A stretch of DNA of 64,000 nt from the NCBI GenBank assembly GCA_029207755.1, contig JARCOQ010000012.1, positions 15,691,679-15,755,678 of the forward strand, given 5' to 3'. Positions 1-36,900 of this stretch are shown piece by piece. The translations under genes were made by a program, and so were the position numbers. Every line of letters starts with the position of its first letter. Position 1 is the first letter of the stretch. The notes below the pieces were generated by a model that saw only the letters and a list, made by a program, of their open reading frames with translations, had not been told where the DNA came from and searched no databases. This stretch comes from Chamaea fasciata (Eukaryota > Chordata > Aves > Passeriformes > Sylviidae).

Positions 1-2
1 GT

Positions 3-11156
<11,154 letters not shown>

Positions 11157-11597
11157 ACCCACTCCCGTGTGGAATGGGAGGGCTCCAGAGGCTTCTTTTG
11201 GACACAGACCCTTTGCCTTCTCAGCTCCAGAAACAAAGATGCTGAGCAGGGAATTGTTGTGCTGCTGCTACCCCAAAATTAAGGGATGGTTACGTTGGCT
11301 CTTGGAGCTTTATCCTGCAGGAGGGAGAATTCAGGATTTCGGAATTGATTCCTAGCAGGGTAGTGGTGGTTAGGAGTTGGGTAAGTCTGATCTGCTGTGG
11401 AAGTTTCTTGTACACAGGAGCAGGGAACATATTCCAGTGGGTGGAAGATGCCATGTAAGCCACTTCTGGCTGTGCTCTGTGCCATGGCAGGAGGGCAGGG
11501 CTGTGCCCTCAGCATGGGGACACCCCTGTGGGGCTGAGCTGGGCTGCTGCAGCTCTTGTGTAACCTTTGAACACAACATACAAAGAGCCCTGACTGG

Positions 11598-11603
11598 AAT
11601 AAA
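11598..11603 (+). terminator. SPG7: SPG7 poly(A) signal
   Basis: AATAAA lies about 440 bp after the SPG7 stop codon. It is the first canonical hexamer downstream, implying a short 3' UTR. Confidence 0.7.
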
Positions 11604-12930
11604 CTGCCCACAATGTGCTGCTGTGTGTGTACAATGTGTCAGGCTCCGGGGGTGTTTTGGCACTCATGAAGCTCATTAGAGCTGTGGAGTGGTACAGGAC
11701 AAGAGCCTCCTCCCTGGTCAATAATTTATGTCCAGTTTTTACAGCAAGTGTTTGCCAAGCAGAGGTTGAGGCAAAACTGTGCAGAGCTCAGCAGTGGGGC
11801 ATGGAAACCAGCTATGGAGAGGGTGACTCTGCACACACATGGGAAAACTGTTCTGAACTGCTGGTTCTGAGCTGGAGAAGTGCTAAAGCAGGTGTGTTTG
11901 TTGGGAATCCTCACGAAAAGCTGCTTCATCCTCATGGCTGTTGCAAAACAGGCCCTGTTGACAGAGTTGTCTGGTGTTCATCAGGGAAAGCATTAAAGTG
12001 GTTGTTGCTGCCTGGAGTGCCCTGGCTGGCTGCATCTTTTAGGAAGGATTATTGTCTGCAGTTACTCCATCAGGACTGTCTGTGACCTGAAAGACCCCAG
12101 CCCAAGCCTGGGCTCTGACAGCTCCCAGCCCTGGGGCCTTTGTCACAGTCCCAGGCTCCTGACCTGGGTCAGGCTACAGCTGGGAGCCTCCTGCTTCCCT
12201 GAGAATGTGAAGGTGTTCTGCACTGTGTCTTCTCCCCTGTCCCAGCTCATTCCCTGGCGTCTCAGTGCCTGGGGAGTGATTTCCCTTGAGTTCAGGGACG
12301 CAAGTAGTTTTCTACATTTTTGGATGCTGCTGCCTGGATATTTTAATTCCAGACTTGTTTGTTTCTTCCTAGTCTCACTCTTTGAACTTCCTTTTCCAGT
12401 AGCTGATGAAATTTGAAGTGTTATTTGATTTTATTTCCCTTAACTCACACAACCTTTGTGGAGAGGGGAGTTCAGTTCTGTGGAGCTGAGGGTGACGGTG
12501 GGAGCGATGAGGTGCTGCCAGCACTGCTGTGCCATTGCTCCCAGGCAAAGGCTGTGGATCCCACTGCCTGGGATCTGCCCAGGGGAATGGAAGTCCCCGA
12601 TCCCTCTCCTGCCTCACGCGAGATAATACTGCTACCCCAAAAGGGCAGGGATCTGGGGTTGGATGGGGATTCTTTAGGGATTTGGGACCAGCGTAACCCC
12701 TGCCCAGTGTCCGTCTCATCCCCCTGCCCAGGAGCTGCTGGGCACGGGAGAGGGCATCGAGCTGCTGCTGCCGATGGAGCCTCCTGCGGCCCCATGTCCC
12801 CGTTCCCGGCGCCGCCGTGCGCGGGCCCTTTAAGCCGCTGCCGCTGGCTCCGCCCCTCTCCGGGCCGGCCCCGCCCCCCTCGGGCGGCTCCCGCGCTGCC
12901 CATTGGGCCCCGCCGCGGCACTTCCGGCGC
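11604..12930. other. SPG7-RPL13 intergenic interval
   Basis: I see no gene here. The first kilobase is unremarkable unique-looking sequence. From about 12.75 kb it becomes a CpG island leading into the RPL13 promoter, with ETS-like CTTCCGG elements near 12920. Confidence 0.7.
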
Positions 12931-12976
12931 CGCCGCGCCAGCGCTTCCTTTCCGGTCTCCATTGTCGTGGCGGGAG
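12910..12976 (+). promoter_or_regulatory. RPL13: RPL13 core promoter, TOP-type start and non-coding exon 1
   Basis: A pyrimidine tract CTTCCTTTCC at 12944-12953 fits the 5' terminal oligopyrimidine start of ribosomal-protein mRNAs. A CTTCCGG (ETS/GABP-like) element precedes it at about 12921. The short 5' UTR exon ends at 12976 before GTGAGTGA. The exact start site is inferred, not observed. Confidence 0.72.
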
Positions 12977-13133
12977 GTGAGTGAGGCCCGGGGGCTCCAT
13001 CCGCCTCCATCCGCCCGTCGGGGCCGCTCCCGCCGCCGCCGCGGGGCCGTGGGGGAGGCTCCGGGGGTACCGATGGGGCCGCGCTGGGCCGGGGCCGGCG
13101 GGCTTGGGGGCGCCTGGGGTGTCTCCGCGTTAA

Positions 13134-18119
<4,986 letters not shown>

Positions 18120-18140
18120 ACTGTTCTCCCCAGAACTGTC

Positions 18141-18146
18141 AATAAA
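18141..18146 (+). terminator. RPL13: RPL13 poly(A) signal
   Basis: AATAAA begins 21 bp after the stop codon ends, as expected for the very short 3' UTR of ribosomal-protein genes. Confidence 0.9.
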
Positions 18147-18169
18147 AAGCCGTAGAGAGCCGAGTGTGC

Positions 18170-26445
<8,276 letters not shown>

Positions 26446-26680
26446 TGACCCCCCCCCACCACTCTCCCGGTGTGGCGTGGGGACAGACGGGGTCCCCACA
26501 AAGCCCTGCCCTGCCACAGCCCCCGCCTGGCTGGGACACGGGGAAAGTCCCGGTGCAGGACACCCCCAGCACTGCTCGCTCCTAGTGGTCTGTGCCCTGT
26601 GGCCCGAGCCCACCCCCGCTGTCCCCTCGGTCCCCGCTTCTCTGTCACTGTGATATTTGGAGGCTGCATGATCCCCCCCC

Positions 26681-26686
26681 AATAAA
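26681..26686 (+). terminator. CPNE7: CPNE7 poly(A) signal
   Basis: AATAAA lies about 375 bp after the CPNE7 stop, following a C-rich 3' UTR. Confidence 0.85.
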
Positions 26687-27027
26687 GCACCACGGCCGTG
26701 CCCATCCTCCTGCTCTCTGGGTGCTGACCCCCACCCTCCGAGGGGCCAGTAGGGGCTGGGTAGAGAGCCTGGCAGCTCCTGGATGCTGCCGTGTCCCCTC
26801 ACGGTGGCACCACGCTGCTCCACCTGGTGACAAGAGCCGAGGGCAGCCCCAGCCCCCACATTTCGGGTGTCCGTGGCCGGCAGCGTGCCGGGAGCGCCGG
26901 AGCAGCCGCGGCTTTGATGTGCCAGAGCCGGCGCTCGCCCCGCTGTGCAGCGGCCCCGAATCCAGGGCACGGAACGGAGAGAGGCGGCAACGGAGCGGGC
27001 CCTGCTGGCCGGCACACGGCCACTGCC

Positions 27028-28285
27028 ACGTGCTGTGTGCCCTGTGCTGTGTGCCATGTGCTGTGTGCCATGTGCCATGAACTGTGTGCCGTGTGCCCTG
27101 TGCTGTGTGCCATGTGCTGTGTGCCATGTGCCCTGTCCTGTGTGCCATGAACTGTGTGCCGTGTGCTGTGCGCCCTGTGCTCTGTGCCATGTGGCCTGTG
27201 TGCCATGAACTGTGTGCCGTGTGCTGTGCGCCCTGTGCTGTGTGCCATGTGCCGTGATCTGTGTGCTGTGATCTGTGTGCCGTGTGCTGTGCGCCCTGTG
27301 CTGTGTGCCATGTGCTGTGTGCCATGTGCCCTGTCCTGTGTGCCGTGATCTGTGTGCCATGTGCTGTGTGCCATGTGCCCTGTCCTGTGTGCCATGTGCT
27401 GTGTGCCCTGTGCTGTGTGCCATGTGCCCTGTCCTGTGTGCCGTGTGCTGTGTGCCCTGTGCTGTGTGCCCTGTGCTGTGTGCCATGTGCCCTGTCCTGT
27501 GTGCCGTGTGCTGTGTGCCCTGTGCTGTGTGCCCTGTGCTGTGTGCCATGTGCCCTGTCCTGTGTGCCATGTGCTGTGTGCCATGTGCCCTGTCCTGTGT
27601 GCCGTGTGCTGTGTGCCGTGATCTGTGTGCCATGTGCCCTGTCCTGTGTGCCGTGATCTGTGTGCCCTGTGCTGTGTGCCTTGTCCTGTGTGCCATGTGC
27701 TGTGTGCCATGTGCCCTTTGCCATGTACCATGTGCCATGTACCACATGCCATGTGCTGTGTGGCACATGCCACATGCCATGTGCTGTATGACCCGTGCCA
27801 CACCCCATGCACCACGTGTCCCCAGCTGTGTTCCATGTACCATGTATGTGCTCTGTGTGTATATCCCGTGCCACATGCCACAGGCCATGCACCCCACATT
27901 CACGTGCCCTGTGACATGTCCTGTGTCCTGTGCCACACTGTGTGCTGTGTGCCACAGGCCGTGCCCCACGTGTCTGTTCCATGTGCCACATGCTGTGTGC
28001 TACATACCCTGCCACGTGCTGTGTGGCATGTAGTGTGGCACACTCCGTGTATCTGTTCCATGTGATGTGTGCATTGCCATGTGCCCTGTGCCATTTGTCG
28101 TGTGCCATGTTCCGTGTGACCTGTGCCATGTTCCATGTGCCATGTGCCCTGTGCCGTGTTCTGTCTGCCACATGCCCTGTGCCATGTTCCAAGTGCCATA
28201 TGCCCTGTGCCACGTGCCGTGTGCCATGTGCCACGTGCCATGCGTCATGCTGTGCCGTGTGCCGGGCACTGTGCCACACTGCTGC
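27028..28285. repeat. 12-bp GC-rich minisatellite, about 1.25 kb
   Basis: Tandem units of the type TGTGCCATGTGC, with variants CCCTGT, CCGTGT and GATCTG. They are very regular from 27028 to about 27790 and degenerate to about 28285. The period is a multiple of three, so most of the six frames stay open over hundreds of codons. It lies between CPNE7 and the sulfotransferase. I see no promoter, splice pattern or recognisable protein. Confidence 0.95.
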
Positions 28286-28599
28286 CACATGCTGAGTGCC
28301 GATGCTGCCAGCGTCGTGCCAGCAGATGCTCCTGGCAAGGGGACATCCCCAGGGGCAGGGTGTGCCCAAGGCCACCACAGGGGCTGAAACTGGGGCCTGG
28401 CACAGCCTCATGGGGTAGGGAGAGCCACCATGCAGGTGCCACTAAGCTGGGCTCCAGGTTGCTGCCATCTCCCTGGGCGCAGGAAGAGCTGCCAGGCTGT
28501 CCCCATGTGGGTGTCACTCACCGTGATGGCTCTGCTGGCCCTTGGGCACTGCTGGCAGCACCAGGCACGGCAAGGGGGCAGTACCTGCACCCCCATTCA

Positions 28600-28665
28600 G
28601 CACCTATTTATAGTTCTTGATTCATCTCCTGTAAGGCGGGATCATGGATGTTGCCGTGGAAACCC
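28600..28665. promoter_or_regulatory. MEF2-like site plus RFX X-box-like site
   Basis: CTATTTATAG at 28604-28613 matches the MEF2 consensus exactly. GTTGCCGTGGAAAC at 28650-28663 is one base from the RFX X-box GTTGCCATGGAAAC. Both lie in otherwise unannotated DNA between CPNE7 and the sulfotransferase. An enhancer role is inference. Confidence 0.35.
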
Positions 28666-28689
28666 AAACCTGCCGCCTGGGAGGCTGCG

Positions 28690-29500
28690 GCAGGGGCCAG
28701 TCCTGGTGCGGGGAGGTCCCCAATCCATGGGGACAGATGGGTACCCCAGGGTGGGTGCAGAAGGGACCCCACGGGGCTGGGAGTGTCCAGGGACACCACG
28801 CTGGGTTGTCCCTACCCGCAGGAGGGGCTGGCAGAGGTGCAGGGTTGACAAGGCACTGTCCCACAGTGCCGCACACCCCAAGGAGGGTCTCACCACCTCC
28901 CTCCTCTCAGCCAGCCCTGGCCGGGGGTCCTGGTGGTGCCAGGGCCAAGCCCCCACCCCACTCACCCTGCAGGGGCAGGGTAAGGAAGCCAGTTAATTAT
29001 TGACTGAGCCTCTGCTTGCCGGGGGGCTCCATAGAGCAATTCCTTGGAGCGTGGCAGGAGAGGGGCTGGGGGGCTCGGGGTGCTCCCTGCCTGGGAGACC
29101 CCAGGGTGCTGGGTGGGGTGGAACAAGCCCCTCAGTGCAAACACCCCGGGAGGGGAGATGGGCAGGGGGAGCATCCAACCAGGGTAGCCGGGACAGGGGC
29201 AGCGGAAGAGGATCTGCTGGGAGGGAGACAAGGGTGGAGAGCCCTGGATCCTGCTGAAGGCGCCAGCTCCGTGTCACGAGCTCAGCTGGCAAGCCCTGTC
29301 GCCACGCAGCGACCCCGCCCCGGAGTCTGGCACCCGGCCCCGGCCTGTGCTGCCTGTCTGGTCATTGCCCCCGGGCGTTGATACGGTCCCGGGGGATTCG
29401 TCCCCACCCCGGTGTGTTCCTGATAACAGCAGCTTTTCCCGCTGCCGGAGCAGCTTCCCGCCTCACACCCGTGGGAGCAGCACTGCCTGCCTGGGAACAG
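28690..29500. other. Intergenic interval 3' of the sulfotransferase
   Basis: No gene is evident. The sequence is GC-rich and unique-looking, with a small AT-rich spot (GCCAGTTAATTATTGACTGA at 28989-29008). Confidence 0.6.
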
Positions 29501-29501
29501 C

Positions 29502-29515
29502 AATAAATATTTATT
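29502..29515. terminator. SULT5A1: Palindromic poly(A) signal; 3' end of the sulfotransferase
   Basis: AATAAATATTTATT is a perfect 14-bp palindrome that contains AATAAA on both strands. The minus-strand copy (29515-29510) is about 290 bp after the sulfotransferase stop codon and is the best candidate for its poly(A) signal. Confidence 0.65.
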
Positions 29516-29801
29516 TCCGCAGGGCGGGATGGGCGGATACGGAGGTCACGGCCACGCGCCCCTGGTGGGGGGGAGCGAGGCCACGGGGATGGCCACAGTG
29601 CGTGGCCAGAAAAGTTCCCCGTCCCCAGGGAGGTGGGATGGTGCCATGGCCCCCCACCACACCCCCAGCCCCATGGGAACGCCTGGTGCCGGGGTGACAC
29701 AGGGGGGTATTTTATGGGGTGCCTGAGGGGTCCTGTGCAGGCTCTCCATGAGGTGGACGTCAGCAGGTGAGGGCTCAGTGTCCCCCCAAACCCCGGGGCC
29801 T

Positions 29802-31765
<1,964 letters not shown>

Positions 31766-31796
31766 GGCCCGGCCGGGCGAGACGTGCCGGGAGCCG

Positions 31797-31805
31797 CTTA
31801 AATAG
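31797..31805 (-). promoter_or_regulatory. SULT5A1: TATA-like box of the sulfotransferase
   Basis: On the minus strand CTATTTAAG ends 31 bp before the ATG at 31765, leaving room for a very short 5' UTR. A TATA-type promoter suits a regulated, tissue-restricted gene, unlike the CpG-island neighbours. Confidence 0.5.
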
Positions 31806-31903
31806 CGCCGAAAGAGGAAGCGGCCCCGGCGGGCGGGGGGCCGGAACCCCCCGGCACATTCCTGCCGGGGAGCCGGGAATCCGGCCGCGCTGGGGCCATC
31901 GCC

Positions 31904-32001
31904 GGGAGAGCGCTGCTGGCAGGGGCTGGAGACACCCGGGATGGGATGGGTGCGATGGCAGGCGATGGGAAGAGATGGGAGTCCTCCCTTCCCAGACCCA
32001 C
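31904..32001. repeat. Segment duplicated from 29994-30107 (copy B), upstream of the sulfotransferase promoter
   Basis: It has the same flanks as copy A (GCTGGCAGGGGCTGGAGACA and GGGAGTCCTCCCTTCCCAGA), but the GGGAT core is interrupted (TGCGATGGCAGGCGATGGGA). Weaker similarity extends a further 30 bp or so on the low-coordinate side. Confidence 0.85.
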
Positions 32002-32935
32002 CGCCCCAGCCGGGAAAAGCGTGGGGGGCGCGTCGCCTCGGGAAGGGGGCCAGGAAGCCCGAGGGATGCCACAACATCCACACCCCGAGTTCCCCATGAC
32101 TGGCAACGGAGGGCGGGGTTCCCATCCTAGCTCACCCCAGGATGAGGTGTCCAGCTGGACGGGCCTTCTCCACGTGGCTCCATGCCATTCCCAGAAGCCC
32201 CACCAAGGCCTTTTGCTGGGAAGGACACCACAGCTGGAGCCAGCAGGGATGCGCAGCATCCGCGGGATAGCGGTGCCTCAGTTTCCCCTCGGGACGCTGC
32301 AGCGGGACCGGAGTGTGAGGGATCCAAGCACACACGGAGGACCAGCAGCAGCCCCACAGCACGGCCGTGCCACCCCGGCTGCTTCCCCCCGGGGCATGTG
32401 TCTGCTCCGGCGCCATGGCGGGGGGTGGCTCTGGGGTGGCTGGAGCCCATCCCAGCCCCGTCACCGCACGCAAGCCGGAAAACTTAATTCACGGCCGTCG
32501 CAGGCAGGGACTGCCCAAGTGTCCCAGGGCCGGGGTGAGCGGGGCCGGGGGTGTTGGGGGTGCCGGGGATGCTGGGGGTGCCGGCTCTGAACTGGGGGTG
32601 CCGATGGATGCCAGTGCCGGGGAGGCTCAGGCGCGGATGGGACTGGCACTTTCCCAACCGAAAAAAATCTGGGCTTCATTAGACGGCTTGGGAGTGTTGC
32701 CGCGGCTCGGAGGAGAGGCCCTGGCACGGCACAGTCACCGGGGCTGGGCTGGGGGAGGCCGTGGAGCCCTGGCAGTGCCAAGCGGGCACAGGGCACCCGG
32801 GGAGGGGTAACGCTGCATTCCTGGTTATTCATTGACGGTGGGAGGGGACGGAGCGGCGCGGGGCAGCCATCCCAGTGCCTGTGCTCACACGGTGGTGGCA
32901 GGTCCCCCCTTGTCCCCAGCAGCACCCAGCAGGAG
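32002..32935. other. Sulfotransferase-DPEP1 intergenic interval
   Basis: No gene is evident. The DNA is GC-rich, with the DPEP1 promoter presumably in the last few hundred bases. A TGGTTATTCATTGACGG element near 32821 is the only AT-rich spot. Confidence 0.6.
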
Positions 32936-32938
32936 AAG

Positions 32939-35900
32939 ATGCCAGGCGGGAGCGTGTGGGTGCTGCTGCTGGCGCTGGCACTGCCCAGCACTGGACAGCA
33001 GCACCTGGAGGAGGCCGAGCGCATCATGACCACCACGCCGGTCATCGACGGGTGAGCAAAGGTCACCTGGCCCCGCAGCGTGCCCTGCAGCTCCACCTCT
33101 GTGGGAAAACCCCAGCTGGGAAACCCTACTGGGACAGCCCGGTGGGGGATCCCCGGGCCGGGCACCCTAGGGCTATGCAGGAGCAGGGAACAATTTTCCC
33201 AGGGGATCCCCATGCCAGGGACCCTAGGGCTCTGTGGGGACAGGGCACAGCTTTCCCAGGGACCCCATGGGACCGTCCATGCAGCCGAGGGGATCCCCAG
33301 CACCGCAGCCCCGTGGGATTGAGTACCGGGAAGCCGGGGTTGGGCTGCCCTGGGGGAAGTTCCTGCTCAGTGCTGAGTGATGTCCCCACGTCCCTTCTCC
33401 AGTCCCCTTGCAGCATTCCCTTGTGGTTCAGTGCTGTGCCACTAGAACAGAGAGCAGGCCAGGGGGAGCAGGGGCAGGAGCAGGATGTGGGACTTAACCT
33501 GGACCGTGCCACTTCCCCCGTGGCACTGTTGGGTGTGGGATGTGTGGTGCAGTGACATCCCTGTCAAAAGGGGAAGTTGGGCTGGCTCCCCTGGATGTGG
33601 GTGCTGATGATGCATTGTGGGGGGTCCTCTGGGGAGTCCCACATGGCACTGTCCCCTGGGAGTGGCCTGTCTCCAGTTCCTGGCTGGAACTTCTTGGGTG
33701 GCTTTTGCCTGAGGGGACAGGTGGGTGGACAAATGGACGGACGGGGGGTGGAGGATGGATGGATGGATGGATGGATGGATGGATGGATGGATGGATGGAT
33801 GGATGGATGGAATGACAGCCAGATGAGGGAACTGTGTGTGCGGCCAGTCAGGGAGTGGGCAGCCTGAGGGGGAGTGGGCAGAGGGTCAGGCCCTCCTCAG
33901 TGCCCATCCTGTCCCTGCCCAGGCACAACGACCTGCCCTGGCAGCTCCTCCACAAGTTCAACAACCAGCTGAGGCTGCCAGAAGCCAACCTGACCCTGCT
34001 GAATGACACCCATACTAACATCCCCAAACTGCGCCAGGGGCACGTGGGCGGGCAGGTGGGAGCACTGGGGTGGGCGTTGGGGTGGGCTCTGGGGAGGGAG
34101 GGAGCATCAGGGTGGGCAGGGGCACCAGTGAGGACACCAGGGAGGGTGGGGAACACTGGGGTGGACAGGGACACCAGGGAGGGCACCAGGGTGAGCAATG
34201 GGGTTCTTGGGACAGCACCAGGACTGGTGGAGACAATGGGATGGGCAGTGGGGTGGGCAGCGGGATGGGCAGTAGGGTGGGCAGCGGGATGGGCAGTAAT
34301 ATGGGCAGCTGGGCGGGCAGTGCCCCTGCTGCCGTGCTGACAGAGTGCCCGTGGCAGTTCTGGTCGGTGTACGTGCCCTGCGAGACACAGAACAAGGACG
34401 CGGTGAAGCGCACGCTGGAGCAGATGGACGTGGTGCAGCGCATGTGTGACCTGTACCCCGAGACCTTCGTGTGCGTCACCGATAGCGATGGTGAGCGGGG
34501 ACAGGGCACCACGGGGGTGTGACGGGCTGTGCCCACCCCAGCTGATGCCCCTGCCTTCCTGCAGGCATCCAGCAGGCGTTCCAGAACGGGAAGGTGGCCA
34601 GCCTCATCGGGGTGGAGGGTGGCCACTCCATCGACAGCAGCCTGGCTGTCCTGCGCACCCTCTACCGCCTGGGTGCCCGCTACATGACCCTCACCCACAG
34701 CTGCAACACTCCCTGGTAGGACCCCCAGGGGGGACACAGAAGGTGGCAGCGCTGGCCTGGGGGGATGTGGTCAGAGGTGTGGTCACTCTGATGCTCTCCC
34801 TGCTCTGCAGGGCTGACAACTGGCTGGTGGACACTGAGGATGAAAAACCTGTGCACCACGGCCTCTCACCCTTTGGGAAGGTGAGGAACAGCACCAGCAG
34901 TGGTGTGCAGGAGCACTGGCATTGGAGGAACGTGGTACTGGTACCCACTGGCCTAGTGCTGGCTGCAGTGTTCCATCCATGCATCCATCCATGCATCCAT
35001 CCATGCATCCATCCATGCATCCATGTATCCATCCATCCATCCATCCATCCATCCATCCATCCATCCATCCATCCATCCATCCATCCATCCTTCTGTCCCA
35101 TCAGCCAAAAGCCACCCAAGCAGCTCCAGACATCCCCATAGGGGACCCCTCCCATGCACCCCTCAGCCCCATCCTTGGCCCCCGTCCCTGTAGTTGGTGG
35201 TGGAGGAGATGAACCGCCTGGGCATGATCGTGGACCTGGCCCACGTCTCAGTGGACACGATGAAGGTGGTGCTGAACATCTCCAAAGCCCCCGTCATCTT
35301 CAGCCACTCGTCTGCCTACAGCATCTGCCAGCACCGCCGCAATGTGCCCGACGATGTGCTGCAGCTGGTGGTGAGTGTGGGGCACCGCTGGGGCAGGGCA
35401 GGGACAGAGGGGGGTCCTGGGGGGGCTGGGGGCTCAGGGCTCTTCCCCCCCAGGCCTCCACGGGCAGCTTGGTGATGGTCAATTTCTACAACGCCTACGT
35501 GACCTGCAGTGACAAGGCCAAGCTGTCCGACGTTGCAGGTGAGGAGGTGCCCAGGTGGGTGGGGGGTGGCAGTGACACCCCCTGCCCTGCTGACGCCATC
35601 CCCCCCCACAGACCACCTGGACTATGTGAAGAAGGTGGCCGGTGCCCAGGCCGTCGGCTTCGGTGGCGACTATGACGGGGTCACAGGGTAAAGAGGGAGA
35701 TGGTGCAGGGTGGGGTGGGACAGCGTGTCCCCACCATGGGGACTTCCTGAGAGGTGGGGGCATTCCCCCCTGCACCCTGGGCAGCTGGGGGTGCTGGGAG
35801 TGGCCCAGCTGTTAGCTGTGGGGTGGCACAGGGTCCCCACTGGCCTGGAGGACGTCTCCAAGTATCCTGCCCTGGTGGCCGAGCTGCTGGCCAGGAACTG

Positions 35901-36488
35901 GACAGAGCAGGAGGTGAGGGGGGCCCTGGCTGAAAACCTGCTCCGGGTCTTCAGAGAAGTGGAGAGGGTGAGTGGGGCACGGGAAGCACGGGGCACAGGG
36001 ATGTACAGGGCAAGGGGACACTTGGACCACAGGGACACAAGTGGTACTGGGAGCATCAGGAATGGGGATGTATGGGACATGGGGACACGTGGCACAGGGA
36101 CACTTGGGGCAGCAGACACGGGTGGAACATCATGGCATGTGGCACTCAGGGGTTTATGGGGACACAGGGAGGCACTGGGACACATGGGGCACCGGGATGT
36201 GCATGGGATGGTGTGGGGTGGCACAGGGAGGTGCGGGGTGTCGGGGGCTCTGTGCGGACAGGCCCCTCACAGCGGGAGCCCACCCTGTCCCCACGGCAGG
36301 TGAAGAGAAGCCTGCAGGGCACAGCTGCCCTCGAGACCCCCATCGCCTTCGAGGAGCTGGAGGGGTCGTGCAGAACCAGCTACGGGTACACCAGCAGCGC
36401 CGGCACCGCCCGGCGCCCTCGGGCGGCCCTGGCTCTGGCGCTGGCGGTGGCGCTGGCACTGGCCCTGGTCCTCTCCATGCTCTCCTAG
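32939..36488 (+). CDS. DPEP1: Dipeptidase 1, GPI-anchored renal-type membrane dipeptidase
   Basis: Exons: 32939-33051, 33923-34055, 34358-34490, 34565-34715, 34811-34880, 35194-35370, 35454-35538, 35612-35687, 35832-35967, 36300-36488. They give 420 aa (human 411). Residues 1-19 ([19 protein letters not shown]) are a signal peptide. Zinc and active-site signatures are complete: [45 protein letters not shown]. The C-terminus is a hydrophobic run ([19 protein letters not shown]) after a small-residue stretch, as needed for GPI attachment. Family enzymes hydrolyse dipeptides, cystinyl-bis-glycine and leukotriene D4 at the cell surface. The choice of DPEP1 over DPEP2/3 rests on position beside CPNE7 and CHMP1A. 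Confidence 0.95.
33145..33258. repeat. 57-bp tandem duplication in DPEP1 intron 1
   Basis: Two diverged copies, 33145-33201 and 33202-33258, each run from GGGGATCCCC through ACCCTAGGGCT to TTTCCCA. Confidence 0.85.
33753..33811 (+). repeat. (GGAT)n microsatellite, DPEP1 intron 1
   Basis: About 14 to 15 uninterrupted GGAT units. Confidence 0.95.
34060..34325 (+). repeat. G-rich minisatellite, DPEP1 intron 2
   Basis: Imperfect units of GGGATGGGCAGT and GGGGTGGGCAGC, densest at 34236-34321. Runs of three or four G at short spacing give G-quadruplex potential on the transcribed RNA. Confidence 0.85.
34972..35091 (+). repeat. (CCAT)n microsatellite, DPEP1 intron 5
   Basis: About 120 bp of CCAT units, the first part interrupted by GCAT. 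It is complementary to the (GGAT)n tract in intron 1. Confidence 0.95.
35985..36240 (+). repeat. GGGACAC-type imperfect repeat, DPEP1 intron 9
   Basis: Loosely periodic GGGACAC, GGCACAGGGA and GGGATGT words fill the intron before the last exon. Confidence 0.6.
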
Positions 36489-36578
36489 CACCCGGCTGCC
36501 ACGGGGGCCCCGGCACCGTGCCCGAGGCTGCCGGGCGGGGCACGATCCCGCGCCCCTTTCTGCCGGACCTGCTGGCAA

Positions 36579-36584
36579 AATAAA
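36579..36584 (+). terminator. DPEP1: DPEP1 poly(A) signal
   Basis: AATAAA is 91 bp after the stop codon, inside GGCAAAATAAAACCGTGG. Confidence 0.88.
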
Positions 36585-36829
36585 ACCGTGGCTCGAGCAG
36601 TGCCGGCAGCGAGTGTCCGTGTGGGGCTCTGCGGGACCCCCCGCGCCAGGCTCCTGGCTGGAGGTGTCGGGCCATCCCGCATGTCACCGGCCACCCCGGC
36701 ATGTCACCGGCGGGGCAGAGCAGTCGGGCCCCGGCGGCGCCCACCCCGGCACACCGGGAAGCTGTAACCGCACCGGGAGTGACACATCCCGGCAACACCT
36801 GGCCAGGGCGGCAGCGGCGCTGCCTCCGC

Positions 36830-36900
36830 AGGATGCTTCCATTAATCATTAGCTAATTAATTGGCTACTTAATTATCTCCTTAGCAATTTCCTCTCGCAT
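36830..36900. promoter_or_regulatory. AT-rich TAAT-motif cluster between DPEP1 and CHMP1A
   Basis: Within GC-rich DNA, 36838-36895 contains TTAATCATTAGCTAATTAAT, CTACTTAATTATC and CTTAGCAATTT. It has at least four homeodomain-type TAAT/ATTA cores in 60 bp. It may be a conserved enhancer; I have no alignment. Confidence 0.35.

Noticed and set aside
33753..35091. Tetranucleotide arrays considered as a CRISPR-like repeat-spacer array
   Set aside because: The units are contiguous GGAT or CCAT with no spacers, in vertebrate introns.
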